A stretch of DNA of 56,530 bases from positions 1 to 56,530 of the IMG/VR virus record IMGVR_UViG_3300018077_000001. One strand, written 5' to 3'. The notes under the pieces are model-generated. The model did no database searches, was not told the DNA's origin, and worked only from the letters and a program-made list of their open reading frames with translations. The translations under genes and the position numbers were made by a program. This document shows, one piece after another, positions 1 to 6,576 of this stretch (the first letter of the stretch is position 1; every line of letters begins with the position of its first letter). The DNA comes from a virus.

Positions 1-123
1 AATCAAGTGATCGAGCACCTCAATATCCAACAAGCGCCCGGCCTCGACCATTGCACGAGTCACAGCTACATCCTCCGGGCTGGGCGACGGATCTCCGCTC
101 GGATGGTTGTGCATCACGATCAC
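1..123. repeat. terminal direct repeat, left copy
   Basis: Bases 1-123 are identical to 56408-56530. The repeat lies inside radC and joins its two halves into one intact frame. This is the usual signature of a circular or circularly permuted genome assembled as a linear contig, rather than a biological repeat. Confidence 0.95.
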
Positions 124-612
124 TGCCGCTGCCCCCGCACGGACCGCCGGCTCCAACACCTCGGCTATCCTGATCAGGCTCGTATTCACCGATCCCTTGT
201 ACACCTTCACCCTCCGGAGCATCTGATTACGGGCATTCAACAACAGCACCCACAGCTCCTCTTTCTCCAACGCCGACATTTCAGCTTCAAACAGGCTCGC
301 CGCTTGCTCCGGGTTCTGGATCACAAACTTTCCGTCCGTCTGAACCTGCGCCATCCGAATCCCCAATGTAAGCGCCGCCCGAATCCGAACGGCGGTCGCC
401 CGACCAACTCCGTCAATCTCCATCAGCTGATCCACAGTCGCCCGGTTCAGGTCGTTGCCGAACATCTCAACCAGCGAATACGCCTGCTGCAGACCGTGAT
501 CGTTTCCGACCACAGCTGCCAGCAACTCAACGTTCGAGCAGACGTCCGGCCCTTCCCGAATTAACCGGCTCACCGGTCGATCTGACTCTGGCATTTCCCG
601 TATCGACAACAT
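1..612 (-). CDS. radC: RadC family JAB/JAMM-domain protein (5' part; continues at 56530)
   Basis: Joined across the contig ends, this reads as 222 residues, the normal RadC length. A helix-hairpin-helix-like stretch (IDGVGRATAVRI) lies near residues 66-77. The JAMM metal site [14 protein letters not shown] starts at residue 168, with H168, H170 and D174 as expected ligands. The ATG at 612 follows a GGGAGATGGAGCC ribosome site. RadC-like proteins are common on phages and mobile elements. The fold is a metal-dependent JAB domain whose exact reaction is unsettled; DNA repair or recombination is the traditional guess. It follows a DUF2958 gene across the junction and belongs to the unit transcribed from the promoter at 2697. 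Confidence 0.93.
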   Translation of the reverse strand, partial: MLSIREMPESDRPVSRLIREGPDVCSNVELLAAVVGNDHGLQQAYSLVEMFGNDLNRATVDQLMEIDGVGRATAVRIRAALTLGIRMAQVQTDGKFVIQNPEQAASLFEAEMSALEKEELWVLLLNARNQMLRRVKVYKGSVNTSLIRIAEVLEPAVRAGAAAVIVMHNHPSGDPSPSPEDVAVTRAMVEAGRLLDIEVLDHLI

Positions 613-639
613 GGCTCCATCTCCCATCCATCCGTCTCC

Positions 640-975
640 CTACTCCAGCACTGCCACGATCTGGCTAGGCGTGACCGCCAGCCTGACCGTGCAAGGGCCG
701 TACAGCCTGCGGCTTGTGCTTGCCGGGCTGGGTATCGATTCGTGCTGCTCTAGCTGGAGCCGATAGAACCCAACCCGACCCTGCTCCACGATCTCGTCCC
801 ACTGCTCAACCGTAATGTTCTGGATCCTCAATTCAACCCCCAGCGCAACCTCGCTCGTCATGCTGTCCGGCTGATCGTGCTGGTGCGAACCACATAGGAA
901 GCAGTGCGGGACTGTCTTCGGCAGGATGTAGTGATGCTCACACTCGCAATCCCAAAACCTCGGGTCAGTCTCCAT
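640..975 (-). CDS. small zinc-binding hypothetical protein
   Basis: A 111-residue protein of unknown role. The N-terminus has C10, C12, C25 and C28 with H14, H15 and H24, a likely zinc-binding knot. The rest looks like a mixed alpha/beta domain. It sits 2 bases after the PC4-like gene and just before radC, so it is co-transcribed with them. It is one of about a dozen short Cys-pair proteins in this genome. Confidence 0.7.
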   Translation of the reverse strand: METDPRFWDCECEHHYILPKTVPHCFLCGSHQHDQPDSMTSEVALGVELRIQNITVEQWDEIVEQGRVGFYRLQLEQHESIPSPASTSRRLYGPCTVRLAVTPSQIVAVLE

Positions 976-976
976 C

Positions 977-1225
977 TCAGGCCTCCAGTTTCAACGTGCC
1001 GCCCGTCTCGGCGTTGTACGCCTCGATCATGGCCGCAATCAGGATGGGCGCTTCGTCTACCGGGACGTTGACGCCCTTCTTCGTGGGCAACCACTCTCCC
1101 TCGTTGTCCCACACGTGACGCACGTCCAGCTTCGGCGGCCCGCCGTTGTAGCGCGACACCCGCACTCGGACCTGCGCCTTCTCCAACTTCACGTTCGGGG
1201 CAAAATCTTCCTTCTGCTTCGCCAT
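977..1225 (-). CDS. PC4/Sub1-like single-stranded DNA-binding protein
   Basis: An 82-residue protein matching the PC4 coactivator/YdbC pattern: a beta-strand pair (VRVRVSRYNGGPPKLDVRHVW, about residues 19-39), then EGEWLPTKKGVNVP (about 42-55) and a C-terminal helix. In this family the strands form a curved sheet that binds ssDNA as a dimer. Bacterial and phage members are thought to act in replication, repair or transcription. The gene is in the early unit with SWIM, HNH and RadC genes, which fits DNA metabolism. The assignment is by motif only. Confidence 0.7.
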   Translation of the reverse strand: MAKQKEDFAPNVKLEKAQVRVRVSRYNGGPPKLDVRHVWDNEGEWLPTKKGVNVPVDEAPILIAAMIEAYNAETGGTLKLEA

Positions 1226-1274
1226 CTCACCATCATCCTTCCATCCTGCGGGCCGGAATGCCCGGCGACGGCTA

Positions 1275-1490
1275 CTATCCGTCGATAGTCGCCGTCATCT
1301 GATCTTCCAGCCGCTTCCACTCGTTCTTCGCTCGCGCTAGGTTCTCGTCCACTTCAGCCAACCGGCCACTAACCGGCGCTCCTGCGGCCTGCTGCAACGC
1401 CAACCCTGCCGCTTCGAGCGTCAGCGCCAAAACCCGCAACCGCGCTTCGATCAACTGCTCCGCCTCGTTCAACTGGTCAGCTTGTCCCAT
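1275..1490 (-). CDS. small helical hypothetical protein
   Basis: A 71-residue, almost wholly helical protein rich in Ala, Leu and Glu, likely a coiled coil. The start overlaps the end of the SWIM gene by 22 bases. The 49-base gap to the PC4-like gene holds GC-rich dyad symmetry (gggccggaatgcccgg) and a ribosome site. I do not recognise a family. Confidence 0.65.
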   Translation of the reverse strand: MGQADQLNEAEQLIEARLRVLALTLEAAGLALQQAAGAPVSGRLAEVDENLARAKNEWKRLEDQMTATIDG

Positions 1491-1762
1491 CGCTCCTCAT
1501 CCTCTCGTTTCAACTGCTCGGCCTTCGCCACGATCATCAGTCCGATCGAATGCTTGCACGTGAACCCCCGACTCGCATCCGGGCAACTGCACCGATCGAA
1601 CTCCGCTCCATAATCGGACGCCTTCTCCTTCAACTTCCCCGACATGATGTACCCCCACGCCCGGTCGACCCGCTTCACTTCGTACACGCCAGTCCTCCGG
1701 GCGAAATGGCGGGCGTAGTTATACGCAGACATCAGTCGTGAAACGTCGCCGTGCATATTCAT
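1469..1762 (-). CDS. SWIM zinc-finger protein
   Basis: A 97-residue protein with a C-terminal SWIM finger: C58-x-C60-P-D then C69-x-H71. SWIM fingers bind DNA or proteins and occur in bacterial SNF2 ATPases, MULE transposases and small phage proteins. The N-terminal half (residues 10-45) is predicted alpha/beta. The chosen ATG at 1762 overlaps the upstream stop as TGATG; the frame is open further upstream, but that part is a shadow of the neighbour. It probably works as a small adaptor in phage DNA metabolism (inference). Confidence 0.78.
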   Translation of the reverse strand: MNMHGDVSRLMSAYNYARHFARRTGVYEVKRVDRAWGYIMSGKLKEKASDYGAEFDRCSCPDASRGFTCKHSIGLMIVAKAEQLKREDEERWDKLTS

Positions 1763-2046
1763 CAGACGAACCTCAGATACTGCGGAACTGTGTCGGCGGC
1801 CGCGAGCTGTCGCAACTTCGCGCTCAGCGCCGCCGCATCCTCGTTCCGCAGATCGGTCCCTCCCGGTCTGTATCCAAGCAGCACGTCCCACATCACCCGA
1901 ATGGCCGACTGCTGTAGCGTCCGATGCGACTGATCGAGTTCCTCGAGAAACCCCTTCACCATTGCCTCGCCCGATCCCATCGTATTCACCGCGGTCACCA
2001 GACCCTTCGCCAACTCCTTGCCTTTCTCGAACTGTACCGGGTTCAT
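1762..2046 (-). CDS. hypothetical protein, helical
   Basis: A 94-residue mostly alpha-helical protein with no motif I recognise. Its ATG overlaps the HNH gene stop, and its own stop overlaps the SWIM gene start, so translation is probably coupled along the three genes. Confidence 0.68.
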   Translation of the reverse strand: MNPVQFEKGKELAKGLVTAVNTMGSGEAMVKGFLEELDQSHRTLQQSAIRVMWDVLLGYRPGGTDLRNEDAAALSAKLRQLAAADTVPQYLRFV

Positions 2047-2294
2047 AGCTGATCTCCAAACGTCCGCTCATGGCAGGGCCGGCAGACCACCTCGCACTTC
2101 ACCAGCTCCTGCTCGATTCGTTGCCACCGAACTCGCCCAAAATACTGACCGACATTGAACACCTTCGACGTTCGGTCCACGTGATGAAACTCCAACTGCT
2201 GCTTGCTCCCGCACCGGCACTGGCGTCCCATCAGATCTCTTGCCAACCTGCGTTGCCGTTTCGCCCTCCGGTTCTGGCGTTGCAGCGGGGTCAC
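2043..2294 (-). CDS. small HNH-like endonuclease
   Basis: An 83-residue basic protein. C-R-C near residue 28 is followed by LEFHHVDR (the first HNH strand with HH) and CEVVCRPCH near the C-terminus. The Cys pairs would hold a structural zinc, and the His residues would form the catalytic beta-beta-alpha metal site. I chose the GTG start overlapping the previous stop (GTGA); an in-frame upstream extension exists but shadows the 53-residue neighbour. Free-standing phage HNH proteins act as nicking or homing nucleases or in packaging. It is far from the terminase genes, so a homing or accessory role is more likely. Confidence 0.72.
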   Translation of the reverse strand: MTPLQRQNRRAKRQRRLARDLMGRQCRCGSKQQLEFHHVDRTSKVFNVGQYFGRVRWQRIEQELVKCEVVCRPCHERTFGDQL

Positions 2295-2452
2295 TTCTGC
2301 CCCGCCTTCACCGTCCGGATCGCCTGCGGCATGGCCGTATAGATGCTGCCATACCCGCGGTCCTTCGCGATCTGCCAAGCCACCGACCACACCAGCTCCT
2401 TGTTCTGCCTCCACCACCGTTTACCCTCTGCCAAACGACCGTTCTTGCTCAT
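2291..2452 (-). CDS. 53-residue basic protein
   Basis: Reads MSKNGRLAEGKRWWRQNK at the N-terminus and ends AIRTVKAGQK. It overlaps the HNH start by four bases and is the only open frame between the HNH gene and 2477, which supports it being real. It is basic and rich in Trp and Lys, so possibly a nucleic-acid binder. No family recognised. Confidence 0.6.
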   Translation of the reverse strand: MSKNGRLAEGKRWWRQNKELVWSVAWQIAKDRGYGSIYTAMPQAIRTVKAGQK

Positions 2453-2476
2453 TGCCCATCTCCCATCCCTGAGAAA

Positions 2477-2641
2477 CTACCGGGCCGTCACTTCCAACAC
2501 TGTCATCCCCACATCGCCACTTCCGATCAGACTTCGTACTGATTCTTCCACCCTCGCATCATCCCACTCTCCGGCTGCGACCTCCACGATCACCATCACT
2601 TCGAACGTGACTTTCTCACTGACCTGCGTTTCGGGGGCCAT
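2477..2641 (-). CDS. 54-residue hypothetical protein
   Basis: The frame is open further upstream, but the promoter at 2669-2697 and the AAAGGAGAT ribosome site place the start at 2641 (MAPETQVSEK). This is the first gene of the unit that runs through radC to 54485. It has a beta-strand core (VTFEVMVIVEV) and no recognised family. Confidence 0.72.
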   Translation of the reverse strand: MAPETQVSEKVTFEVMVIVEVAAGEWDDARVEESVRSLIGSGDVGMTVLEVTAR

Positions 2642-2668
2642 CTTCGTATCTCCTTTCATCCTGAGGAA

Positions 2669-2697
2669 AGGATAGCAGGTTGGCCGGGGTTTGTCAA
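2669..2697 (-). promoter_or_regulatory. sigma70-type promoter of the conserved phage family
   Basis: Minus strand: TTGACA (2697-2692), 17-bp spacer, TATCCT (2674-2669). The upstream element ATTACTCA abuts the -35 box, and the leader AGGATGAAAGGAGAT leads into the gene at 2641. It is nearly identical over more than 35 bp to the promoters at 12014 and 51444. Confidence 0.85.
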
Positions 2698-2767
2698 TGA
2701 GTAATGAAAGGCCCAATAGGGGGTGGATGGTAGGGAACCCGGGAAAGGCTTAAATGGAGCCTAGGGA

Positions 2768-2803
2768 CCGAAGGGGCGGCTTTTAGGATGGATTAGTAGG
2801 GTG
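2768..2803. repeat. intergenic conserved element, copy D (divergent)
   Basis: G-rich on the plus strand (accgaaggggcggc then ggattagtaggg). Preceded by a ttaaatggagcc stretch resembling the one before copy B. It lies about 71 bp upstream of the -35 box at 2697. This is the weakest of four related elements. Confidence 0.5.
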
Positions 2804-2836
2804 AACAAAACGTGCCCTTGTGGGGCACGTTTTGTT
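2804..2836 (-). terminator. hairpin terminator after the 2858-3070 gene
   Basis: A perfect 14-bp stem (AACAAAACGTGCCC and its complement) with a 5-base loop. The minus transcript stem ends GTTTTGTT. It closes the short unit made of the gene at 2858-3070 and isolates the promoter at 2697. It could work in both directions. Confidence 0.85.
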
Positions 2837-2857
2837 AGGGAGGCGTGAAAGGCGTTA

Positions 2858-3070
2858 TCAGCCGGCGACCTTCAATGCCTTGCTGATCTCAGCCTTGGCC
2901 GTCGCCGGAATCTTCTGCCCGGTCTGCTTCATCAGCAACCACAGCGCGGCCCGTTTCAGATCGCTCTGAGTGCAGGCCCCTTGGCGGGATGCCGAACCGA
3001 GCCATGTGTGCTGATCGGGATGCAGCCCATCCGGAAGCAGCTTTGCTTCGTACTGTCTTGGTCTAGCCAT
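2858..3070 (-). CDS. 70-residue hypothetical protein, probably from a leaderless mRNA
   Basis: A basic helical protein of unknown role (starts MARPRQYEAK), possibly DNA-binding. The -10 box of its promoter ends 7 bases before the ATG, so transcription probably starts at or next to the start codon. It is followed by a strong terminator, making it a single-gene unit. Confidence 0.72.
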   Translation of the reverse strand: MARPRQYEAKLLPDGLHPDQHTWLGSASRQGACTQSDLKRAALWLLMKQTGQKIPATAKAEISKALKVAG

Positions 3071-3076
3071 ATCCTA

Positions 3077-3106
3077 AGAATAGCACAAACGGGGTACGAT
3101 TGTCAA
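3077..3106 (-). promoter_or_regulatory. promoter with the ATTACTCA upstream element
   Basis: Minus strand: TTGACA (3106-3101), 18-bp spacer, TATTCT (3082-3077). The -35 box contains the TGA stop of the gene at 3103-3318. It drives only the 70-residue gene downstream. Confidence 0.78.
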
Positions 3107-3318
3107 TGAGTAATTCTCCGCTTCCGTGTCTCCCATTGCCAGTCCCACCGTCGTCCTGTGGTCATCGCGTCTGGCCCAACCACCAAACACTCTACCGTTT
3201 TCCCCCTGACTTCCAGCACCAGGTAACGACGCCCTGCCCGCGTCTCCAACAGATCAAACGCCTCTGGCGACTCCCCCCATGCCAGCCGGAGCTTGACCTT
3301 TTCCCCGATCTGTTTCAT
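3103..3318 (-). CDS. 71-residue hypothetical protein, beta-rich
   Basis: Starts MKQIGEKVKL and has several predicted strands, so a small beta-barrel is possible. It overlaps the preceding gene by 65 bases and ends inside the next promoter. No family recognised. Confidence 0.62.
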   Translation of the reverse strand: MKQIGEKVKLRLAWGESPEAFDLLETRAGRRYLVLEVRGKTVECLVVGPDAMTTGRRWDWQWETRKRRITH

Positions 3319-3499
3319 CCGTCTTCCGCACCGCCCATCGGCTTGTGATCACCCGGAACCCGTCTTCAAACTCAACCAGCACGCTGTTTTTGGATCCGCG
3401 CACCAGCACTCGGCACCGCTGTCCCTTGCGATCTACTAGCCGGCTACGCCAGTACCAAACGTGATCGTACTCGGGACTTCGTTGCCCCATCGCTCCCAT
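3254..3499 (-). CDS. small SH3/KOW-like phage protein
   Basis: The core reads VWYWRSRLVDRKGQRCRVLV followed by NSVLVEFEDGFRVITSRWAVR, a pattern I associate with a widespread short phage or bacterial beta-barrel protein of unknown role. The start is uncertain: ATG at 3499 or 3490, both inside the methyltransferase gene (about 60-base overlap). Confidence 0.62.
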   Translation of the reverse strand: MGAMGQRSPEYDHVWYWRSRLVDRKGQRCRVLVRGSKNSVLVEFEDGFRVITSRWAVRKTDETDRGKGQAPAGMGGVARGV

Positions 3500-4017
3500 C
3501 CAGGCCTCGTTTGCCGGGCGAACAGCTCCACGTAGCGCCGCCCAGGATAAAGCCGCTCGATCTTGTCGTACTGATCGTCGGGTTTTCGACTGTGCTCTCG
3601 CACTGGTGCATAGATCAGCTCAGACACCGTATGATCGTCGGGCGGCATGGATCCACGCACTCCCAACAGACACGCCTCTGTGTTCCTGCGCGTGTACTTG
3701 CCCATCCCAAAGTGAAACCCCAACCCCGACCGCCTTGCTTTCACCCACAAGAAACCGATCGTCGCATACCGGAACCCCCACGCCTCGATCACCTCGATTG
3801 CGGCAAACAACTTCCACCACGGCACCCACAAGAACAGCACCGCATCCTTCCCCGCTATACCACTAACCGGTAAGGCGGCAATCTGCTCGACTGCCATCGT
3901 GGGATAGTGCGCCTCACCAGCCCCGCGCTTGTTCGAAGTCTCGACGCTCCAGACTTCGTACAGCCAAGGCGGATCTGCCAGCACTACGTCGAACTTCTCG
4001 GAGCCGTCCAATTCCAT
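3436..4017 (-). CDS. MT-A70 family adenine N6-methyltransferase
   Basis: A 193-residue protein with the catalytic DPPW motif at residues 15-18. Later elements match MT-A70 enzymes, for example FLWVPWWKL, FLWVKARRSG and APVREHSRKPDDQYDKIERL, where the SRKP segment is typical. The family transfers a methyl group from SAM to adenine N6; in phages the substrate is usually DNA, as protection or an epigenetic mark. No cognate restriction gene is nearby, so a solitary phage methyltransferase is inferred. It overlaps the ASCH gene by 34 bases. Confidence 0.93.
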   Translation of the reverse strand: MELDGSEKFDVVLADPPWLYEVWSVETSNKRGAGEAHYPTMAVEQIAALPVSGIAGKDAVLFLWVPWWKLFAAIEVIEAWGFRYATIGFLWVKARRSGLGFHFGMGKYTRRNTEACLLGVRGSMPPDDHTVSELIYAPVREHSRKPDDQYDKIERLYPGRRYVELFARQTRPGWERWGNEVPSTITFGTGVAG

Positions 4018-4421
4018 AACCCCTGCTTACCGCCGACAGCGATCGGCGGGTCCATCATCAGAGCACCGTTCAGCTGCCACGCGAACCGACCCTCAGCGAA
4101 GTCGCCAAACAGATACTCGTCGCCAAGCTCTTTCATCTGCGGCCACAGATCCTCAGCATGGAACACATCAACTAGCCGGCAGGTCGCAACCACGGCCCCA
4201 AGCGGCAGCACCCCGAACCGAAGTCCGGCCCCATCCAGCGCCTCGGCCATCGCCCTCCGTGCCTCAACGCCGATTGAGGACAGCGTCTCGTCCAAACGCC
4301 GTGTCGCCGCGTGAATCGCCAGCGGGCCTCGATACGGTGTGCTCCACGATCTCGTCTCGTAACTCTTGGCCCCGATCGCAACCAGCGACGCCCACGGCTG
4401 CCACAGGGTAATCGCTCTCAT
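3984..4421 (-). CDS. ASCH-domain protein
   Basis: A 145-residue protein with the ASCH signature LWQPWASL at residues 6-13, then KSYETRSW and YRGPLAIHAA, ending with a LWNW strand. ASCH is a PUA-like fold that binds RNA or modified nucleotides; some bacterial members are ribonucleases or act on modified nucleosides. It sits directly before MT-A70 with overlapping ends, so the pair may write and read or process a modified base (inference). Confidence 0.88.
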   Translation of the reverse strand: MRAITLWQPWASLVAIGAKSYETRSWSTPYRGPLAIHAATRRLDETLSSIGVEARRAMAEALDGAGLRFGVLPLGAVVATCRLVDVFHAEDLWPQMKELGDEYLFGDFAEGRFAWQLNGALMMDPPIAVGGKQGLWNWTAPRSST

Positions 4422-5002
4422 GCCGGCGCGGGAACCTCCGCCTCGCTGATCTTGTTGTGCTGCTTGGTCGTGGCCTCCATGAACGTCTCGGCTGCGGCTC
4501 GGATGGCCTTCGGCATACCCCCTGTCTCAATGATCTCCTCGACTGCATTCCAAGCGGCCATGAACACGTCTTCCCAGGTTCGTTCCTTGGGCATGTAGCC
4601 GCTCCGCTTTGCTGCGATCGCATCGACCGGAGCGGGTCGACCTCCGAATTCGTCGGCGCTCTCGACCGCCCATTCCGCCAACGCCCGCCAGCCCTGCGCT
4701 CCGGCTGGTTTGCAGGCCCTGAGCTGACTCCAGGTCAAGACTTCGAACTCGGAGCGGATCTCCTGTGAGAAGAACCTCGCGATTTCCTCCCGTACTCGGA
4801 CCGTCGCCGCCCCAAGCCCTGACTCAATCGCCACTCGCTTACGAACCGTCCCCTTGCCAGCCAGTCCCCCAAACTCGTCCACAAGATCGGCGGTCATGTC
4901 ACCGCTGCGCCAGCGCCACGTATCAATCCCCTCTTCCCCCTGCCTTAGCTCATTCGCCACCTCGTCGGGCAGGATGAACTCGCTCACCTTCATTTCAGGC
5001 AT
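4418..5002 (-). CDS. hypothetical phage protein with a possible HTH
   Basis: 194 residues from the ATG at 5002, which overlaps the preceding stop. A mid-region reads like a helix-turn-helix: VRKRVAIESGLGAATVRVRE, then REVLTW-like helices (EFEVLTWSQLRACK). The C-terminal third is helical and acidic, ending EAEVPAPA. This resembles phage proteins that accompany replication genes, but I cannot name a family with confidence. Confidence 0.68.
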   Translation of the reverse strand: MPEMKVSEFILPDEVANELRQGEEGIDTWRWRSGDMTADLVDEFGGLAGKGTVRKRVAIESGLGAATVRVREEIARFFSQEIRSEFEVLTWSQLRACKPAGAQGWRALAEWAVESADEFGGRPAPVDAIAAKRSGYMPKERTWEDVFMAAWNAVEEIIETGGMPKAIRAAAETFMEATTKQHNKISEAEVPAPA

Positions 5003-5231
5003 GATCACTCTCCTTCGCCGGCTCCGGCTGAGCCGCTTTGCGAAATTCGTCAGCGTACGGACAGTCGGCATAGTGCGACTCGAACGTCTGCACCATCTTG
5101 CCGTACGTCTTCCCCTTCTTCGTGAATCGGACCAGCCGCATCTGACTGCTGTCCGGGCGGTACGGCATGGCCGAGCCGCTCTCCATCTTCAAGAACATGA
5201 TCTCGGCCCCGCACTTGCAAACGTCAGCCAT
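4995..5231 (-). CDS. small zinc-ribbon-like phage protein
   Basis: 78 residues. C6-K-C8-G at the N-terminus pairs with HYADCPYADEF near residues 53-63. The pattern CGAEIMFLKMESGSAMPY recalls a common phage protein type of unknown function. It overlaps both neighbours by a few bases. Confidence 0.7.
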   Translation of the reverse strand: MADVCKCGAEIMFLKMESGSAMPYRPDSSQMRLVRFTKKGKTYGKMVQTFESHYADCPYADEFRKAAQPEPAKESDHA

Positions 5232-5472
5232 TGACCTTCTCCTGTGCGGCCCTTCGCTCCGCGTCCAGCGACAGCTCTGTTATCACCGCCAAGAGCGCAC
5301 TGTTATTCTTGGCAGATAGGTACTTGTGAATTGCGTCAGCCTTCTCTTGATAGCGTTGCAGGTCGGCTTCGAGGGCGACTGCCATCTTGATTGCCAGTGC
5401 CCTTGATACAGGAGCAAGCCCGAACTCTGAGGCCCTGTGCTCCAGAAGGAACTCACTCAGCTTCTCGCTCAT
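5224..5472 (-). CDS. 82-residue helical hypothetical protein
   Basis: An all-helical, charged protein (starts MSEKLSEFLLEH), likely a coiled coil. It overlaps the next gene by 8 bases. Family unknown. Confidence 0.65.
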   Translation of the reverse strand: MSEKLSEFLLEHRASEFGLAPVSRALAIKMAVALEADLQRYQEKADAIHKYLSAKNNSALLAVITELSLDAERRAAQEKVNG

Positions 5473-5486
5473 TCTCGCTCCTCCTC

Positions 5487-5768
5487 TCAGAACTCACTTG
5501 TACACAGAAAGCCAGGGCCATAGGCCTCGGCCCACACCTGAGCTTCCCCACTCACGCATACGACCCCATCTGCTTCAGGGTCAGCGATGTCTCCTGTCTC
5601 TAAGTCAACCCATATCCTGATCTCGGCCGTTGCTGCAAGCTCTACCCATTCACCGATGTCGTCGGGGTCTCGACTACCCAATAGCTCCGCTTGTGCATCA
5701 AGCACTTCATCAAGGCTGCTTGCCACCCACCAGTCATATTCGCTACTAAACACTCTTAGCTCGCTCAT
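5487..5768 (-). CDS. 93-residue acidic hypothetical protein
   Basis: Very acidic and Trp-rich (for example YDWWVASSLDEVLDAQ). Its ATG overlaps the stop of rusA. The acidity invites comparison with phage DNA-mimic inhibitors, but no motif supports that. Confidence 0.62.
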   Translation of the reverse strand: MSELRVFSSEYDWWVASSLDEVLDAQAELLGSRDPDDIGEWVELAATAEIRIWVDLETGDIADPEADGVVCVSGEAQVWAEAYGPGFLCTSEF

Positions 5769-6190
5769 TACCCATGCTCCTGTATATCGGCCTTCAACAT
5801 CACCACTTGACTGTCGTCCTCAATCAGTATCGGGACCAGCGCCTCGACTCCAGATTTCTGCGAATGCAGCCCCTCCAAGACCGACTTCACCAGATTGTCG
5901 ATGTCGCCGGCGTTCTTCCCGCGCGCCTGACGCTCGACGGACTCGACCACCACAACCGTCATATCCGGCAGGAAGTCGATCCACACTGCTACACCCGTAG
6001 CAATCTTGAAATCGTCGGGCAGCCCCATCCTGCGCTTGCTGTCAATGGCCGCGGCCCTCACCGCATCGACAAACTCCCGATAGCGAACCACGTCCGCTCG
6101 GACTTTCCACCGATCGGCCCGCGTCATGCGCGGTTTGGGCACCGCCTTCATGCCCACCGCGAAGTGAAATGTGTTCAACTTCCGTGCCAC
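5768..6190 (-). CDS. rusA: RusA-family Holliday junction resolvase
   Basis: 140 residues from the GTG at 6190. KAVPKPRMTRADRW (residues 15-28) is the RusA N-terminal motif. DIDNLVKSVLEGL (96-108) and EDDSQV (124-129) carry the catalytic acidic residues D96, D98, D125 and D126. RusA cuts four-way junctions as a dimer; in phages it resolves recombination or replication intermediates. Alternative starts are GTG 6193, TTG 6178 and ATG 6151; GTG 6190 has a GGAGA site 8 bases upstream. Confidence 0.9.
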   Translation of the reverse strand: MARKLNTFHFAVGMKAVPKPRMTRADRWKVRADVVRYREFVDAVRAAAIDSKRRMGLPDDFKIATGVAVWIDFLPDMTVVVVESVERQARGKNAGDIDNLVKSVLEGLHSQKSGVEALVPILIEDDSQVVMLKADIQEHG

Positions 6191-6576
6191 CACGGAATCT
6201 CCGTCTGGCCCTCCGGCTCGGCCACCGTCTCCGGCCGGCCTTGACAGGCTGGGCATTCATACGCTCGCGTCTTGACCACAATGTACCACCCCTTCTTCAC
6301 CAAATCATTCCCGTCGAACCAACACAGCGACTCCTCCCGACTGTGCCCCGGCGCACGATGAAACGGCCCGGCTCGGATGAACGACAGATAGACCTGCCCA
6401 TCGTCCTGACAGTTCATACAGCGCACCCGCGACCGCATCGGCAACACTCGCTGGAGACAGAGGTTTGTAGGCCGCTTCCGCTCCCATTCGGTCTTGTGCT
6501 CCTGCGCCTCGAGCGGAAGATACGGTGTGATGTACTGCTCGGTCGTCCCATACATGCCTAGTGCGTTCTCAGCCAC
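6175..6576 (-). CDS. zinc-binding hypothetical phage protein
   Basis: 133 residues (GTG at 6576; ATG at 6555 is an alternative). Cys pairs RCMNCQDDG (about residue 52) and YECPACQG (about 106-113) could form one zinc ribbon around a beta-rich core. It lies between the replication-initiator-like gene and rusA, so a DNA-related role is plausible but unproven. Confidence 0.68.
   Translation of the reverse strand: MAENALGMYGTTEQYITPYLPLEAQEHKTEWERKRPTNLCLQRVLPMRSRVRCMNCQDDGQVYLSFIRAGPFHRAPGHSREESLCWFDGNDLVKKGWYIVVKTRAYECPACQGRPETVAEPEGQTEIPWWHGS

Noticed and set aside
7-564. A plus-strand frame at the contig start
   Set aside because: It is the antisense of radC, whose JAMM motif is clear on the minus strand.
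5487-5768. A DNA-mimic anti-restriction protein
   Set aside because: Only its acidity suggests this; no Ocr/ArdA-like motif is present.
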